The notes below the pieces were generated by a model, which saw only the letters and a list, made by a program, of their open reading frames with translations, did not search any database and was not told where the DNA came from. Shown piece by piece: positions 51,166 through 53,122 of a DNA stretch of 53,122 bases (its first letter is position 1; each line of letters starts with the position of its first letter). The translations under genes were made by a program, and so were the position numbers. Source of the DNA: Candidatus Heimdallarchaeota archaeon (GTDB lineage Archaea > Asgardarchaeota > Heimdallarchaeia > Heimdallarchaeales > Kariarchaeaceae); assembly GCA_015523565.1 (NCBI GenBank), contig WAKA01000180.1, positions 1 to 53,122 of the forward strand, written 5' to 3'.

Positions 51166-52245
51166 TTGACTATTTCCCCTAAGCTCTCTGTCCCTGTTAT
51201 CCGGGCAATGAAACCTTCAGATGCAGTTGCAGTTGCGGAACTCGCATTCAAATCAATGAACCCTGTAATTACAAGTGCCTTTAAAGACAAAAAAGAAGAA
51301 GGGATTAAACTTCTTGCCCAGCATTATCGCAAAAATCCCGAAAACATTTTCGTGTTGACAGAGGGTTTGGACATTATTGGTGCAATTAAGATTGTCCTAC
51401 AAAACAATAAGGATTCAATATCAATAGGCTTTCGAGAACTTATCAAGCATTTGGGACTACTCAAAGGCATTCGTGCGGGTTTACTCTTGGCACCATGGGA
51501 TGAATATGCTCCCAAAACCCATGAGGCATTTGTTGAATTCCTTAATGTTGATCCTGAATGGCTTAACTCAGGTGCGGTTGATTTGTTATTGGATAAATGC
51601 AAAGCAATTGCTCAGGAGCATTCCAAGAAATTCCTTAGCATTTTTACGGAAAGCCAAGACTTCCGTACTTTGGGAAGGTTTGAAAAATGGGGTTTCTCCG
51701 ATTATAAAAAATCCACTTCATTTTTGGCAAAACTGTTGGGTGGTCCATACAAATGGAGAAAATTGGTGGCTCCTGTCAGCAACGATCCAATTACCATAAA
51801 AGAAATGGTTCTTCAGAAGGTTCAAATTGTAAAGCAACTCTGGGTTGATCGAAAAGAAGAATTCATTTTCGCAACAAAATTGGCCACAGGTTTGACCGCA
51901 GTCCCAATCATTGCAGGAAGCTTTGCATATTACCGTGGCTATTATTTAGCGGCTTATGGGTGGGTCTTGGTTGTATTGGCGCATCTGATTGGAGTTGCCA
52001 TGGTCTATAAGGAAATTGAATTCGGTCGAATTGCCCTATCAACCGCAGTTGTCCTCGAAAGTGGAAATATGGTTCTTCGTGCCTTGGCAACTTTGTCATG
52101 GACTGATCGCACATGGTTGCTTATTTTGGCTTCAATAAATCTCTATATTGCCTATGTAATGCTATTCAGCCAAACTTATCAAAATGATATGAGAGAGACA
52201 GCTCCTCTTGAAAAACCCAAACCGATTGAGAATTTCTGGAAATAA
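51166..52245 (+). CDS. GNAT-like N-acetyltransferase fused to membrane helices
   Basis: 359 residues starting at TTG 51166, fixed by a GAGGTG Shine-Dalgarno sequence 5 nt upstream. Residues 8-185 follow the GNAT layout (VIRAMKPSDAVAVAELAFKSM, IFVLTEGLDIIGAIKIVL, FLNVDPEWLNSGAVDLLLDKC, GRFEKWGFSD), although the acetyl-CoA loop QxxGxG/A is degraded. Residues 225-335 hold about four transmembrane helices (TGLTAVPIIAGSFAYY, AAYGWVLVVLAHLIGVAMVY, and two more). The combination would place the acetyltransferase domain at the membrane. The substrate is unknown. Confidence 0.65.
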   Translation: MTISPKLSVPVIRAMKPSDAVAVAELAFKSMNPVITSAFKDKKEEGIKLLAQHYRKNPENIFVLTEGLDIIGAIKIVLQNNKDSISIGFRELIKHLGLLKGIRAGLLLAPWDEYAPKTHEAFVEFLNVDPEWLNSGAVDLLLDKCKAIAQEHSKKFLSIFTESQDFRTLGRFEKWGFSDYKKSTSFLAKLLGGPYKWRKLVAPVSNDPITIKEMVLQKVQIVKQLWVDRKEEFIFATKLATGLTAVPIIAGSFAYYRGYYLAAYGWVLVVLAHLIGVAMVYKEIEFGRIALSTAVVLESGNMVLRALATLSWTDRTWLLILASINLYIAYVMLFSQTYQNDMRETAPLEKPKPIENFWK

Positions 52246-52249
52246 TTTA

Positions 52250-52987
52250 TCAATCCAAAAGGTACTTCTTAATCCTTCGTTCCAGAAAATCTGGTTCATC
52301 ATGCATAAGCCCAATAACTCCTGAAATATTCAATATAGTGTTTATCGAACTGTATGGAAGTTTGGCCACCTGATTCAATTCCTCTTCAGTTAAACTATTC
52401 AGTTGCGTCTGAAAGGTTTTCATAATTGCTGATTCCAAAGAATTCATGAACTTTGCAAAATTTATCCGTGTGTTTTCCACAGGGTAGATAGACTTAAGTA
52501 AACTCAGTAATGCAATTCCCTTTTGTGAATCCTGATGAATTCCATCATCTCTGCAAGCAATGCAATTTTCATCACATAATTTGTCCTTGAAATCCTCGTC
52601 CTCTTTTCTTTGGATGAAAAAAACTTTGGCAGTTCTCCCCCAAATTTTTTCTGTTGCAGTTTGACCCTTGATCACCCTTTGACCAACTTCGTCAATCAGT
52701 CCACCATTTTTCAATTCTCTCAGATATCTATAAATTGTCTTTTCTGATTTCGCTTTTGTCCTTGACCCCGCATATGTAGAATACAATTCTGTAATTTCCT
52801 TGACTGTGAAACTACCATGTCTCAGTAACGCTAAAATGGGATACAAATCGTTCCTAAGCATTAAGTTTATCTTTTCAGGGTCTGAAATGAATTCTATGGT
52901 TTTTGGCTGGGTATGGATAATATCGAAAAACTCTTGTTCGTCTTCTTCCAATTCGTTCTTCTCATCACTAAAATTATCTTTATCCAT
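52250..52987 (-). CDS. Winged-helix transcriptional regulator with Cys cluster
   Basis: 245 residues. Residues 50-120 form a winged helix (LYPILALLRHGSFTVKEITELY, KSEKTIYRYLRELKNGGLIDEVGQRV), of the ArsR/MarR-like archaeal type. A following motif CDENCIACRDDG (C-x3-C-x2-C, about residues 138-145) could bind a metal or act as a thiol sensor. The C-terminal 90 residues are helical and may mediate dimerisation. Upstream, TTTATTTAATTTAAATC ends just before the ATG. The 3' end lies 4 nt from the convergent GNAT fusion. Targets are unknown. Confidence 0.75.
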   Translation of the reverse strand: MDKDNFSDEKNELEEDEQEFFDIIHTQPKTIEFISDPEKINLMLRNDLYPILALLRHGSFTVKEITELYSTYAGSRTKAKSEKTIYRYLRELKNGGLIDEVGQRVIKGQTATEKIWGRTAKVFFIQRKEDEDFKDKLCDENCIACRDDGIHQDSQKGIALLSLLKSIYPVENTRINFAKFMNSLESAIMKTFQTQLNSLTEEELNQVAKLPYSSINTILNISGVIGLMHDEPDFLERRIKKYLLD

Positions 52988-53122
52988 GATTTAAATTAAA
53001 TAAACCTCATTTTATATCTTTTCTAAAATTCTAATCTCTTGAGTGAAAAGTGAAGGAATAAAATTTATCCTTTTGTCTATCGTATTCTCAAAAAAATTGA
53101 TTTGCATATACATGCTTAGAAA

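Noticed and set aside
1-53122. Mobile elements, CRISPR array or prophage
   Set aside because: No transposase, integrase, cas or phage-type genes, and no regularly spaced direct repeats were seen; codon usage and base composition look uniform.

Overview
The window is about 53 kb of low-GC, gene-dense archaeal chromosome. Archaeal and eukaryote-type information genes place it: Spt5 next to SecE, Taw3 and Tsr3 RNA-modification enzymes, and an archaeal RNase P RNA. ADP-forming acetyl-CoA synthetase and ferredoxin-dependent 2-oxoacid oxidoreductase subunits fit as well. A 143-residue ADF/cofilin homologue and a TPR protein ending in a longin/roadblock-like domain point to an Asgard archaeon. MenB and the mixed metabolism suggest the Heimdallarchaeia side of that group, but this is inference. 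Promoters look archaeal: TATA boxes 22-35 nt upstream, many near-leaderless starts, frequent GTG/TTG starts, and occasional GAGGTG-type Shine-Dalgarno sites. I see no transposon, prophage, CRISPR array, tRNA or rRNA gene.

Layout. 1-5.5 kb: a secreted protein, a membrane protein, MenB, an alpha/beta hydrolase and a pseudo-receiver protein. 5.5-9.7 kb: HyuA behind a DCC-type thiol oxidoreductase, diverging from a conserved 'quinate dehydrogenase-like' gene and a nucleotidyltransferase. 9.7-18.2 kb: Glu/Leu dehydrogenase, an MFS carrier, a 12-repeat LRR protein, a glyoxalase II-like hydrolase, two unrecognised membrane proteins, Taw3 and KorB. 18.3-22.6 kb: an APH-fold kinase, fused chorismate mutase-prephenate dehydrogenase, an amidohydrolase, the cofilin homologue and RNase P RNA. 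22.6-33.8 kb: a PIG-L deacetylase, Tex, the TPR-longin protein, Tsr3, a BshA-like glycosyltransferase, HyuB, a thioredoxin reductase-like flavoprotein and a BshC-like protein. 33.9-39.1 kb: KorA (gamma-alpha fusion), a BioD/DRTGG protein and fused ADP-forming acyl-CoA synthetase. 39.4-53.1 kb: membrane proteins, an MBL nuclease-like protein, a CheY-like receiver, SecE-Spt5, an IscA-like protein, IleRS, a repeat membrane protein, a small three-repeat protein, a GNAT-membrane fusion and a winged-helix regulator.

Two things stand out. First, a full-length cofilin-like actin regulator lies divergent from the RNase P RNA gene. Second, BshA-, BshB- and BshC-like genes lie within 11.3 kb, which is the complete gene set for a bacillithiol-type low-molecular-weight thiol. 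They sit with a CxxC flavoprotein that has lost its recognisable NADPH site; a glyoxalase II-like hydrolase and a DCC-type thiol protein lie further upstream in the window. KorA/KorB and Acd would interconvert 2-oxoacids, acyl-CoA and ATP with ferredoxin as electron carrier, and that ferredoxin could plausibly feed the thiol flavoprotein. All functional assignments are by eye from motifs; no database search was possible.
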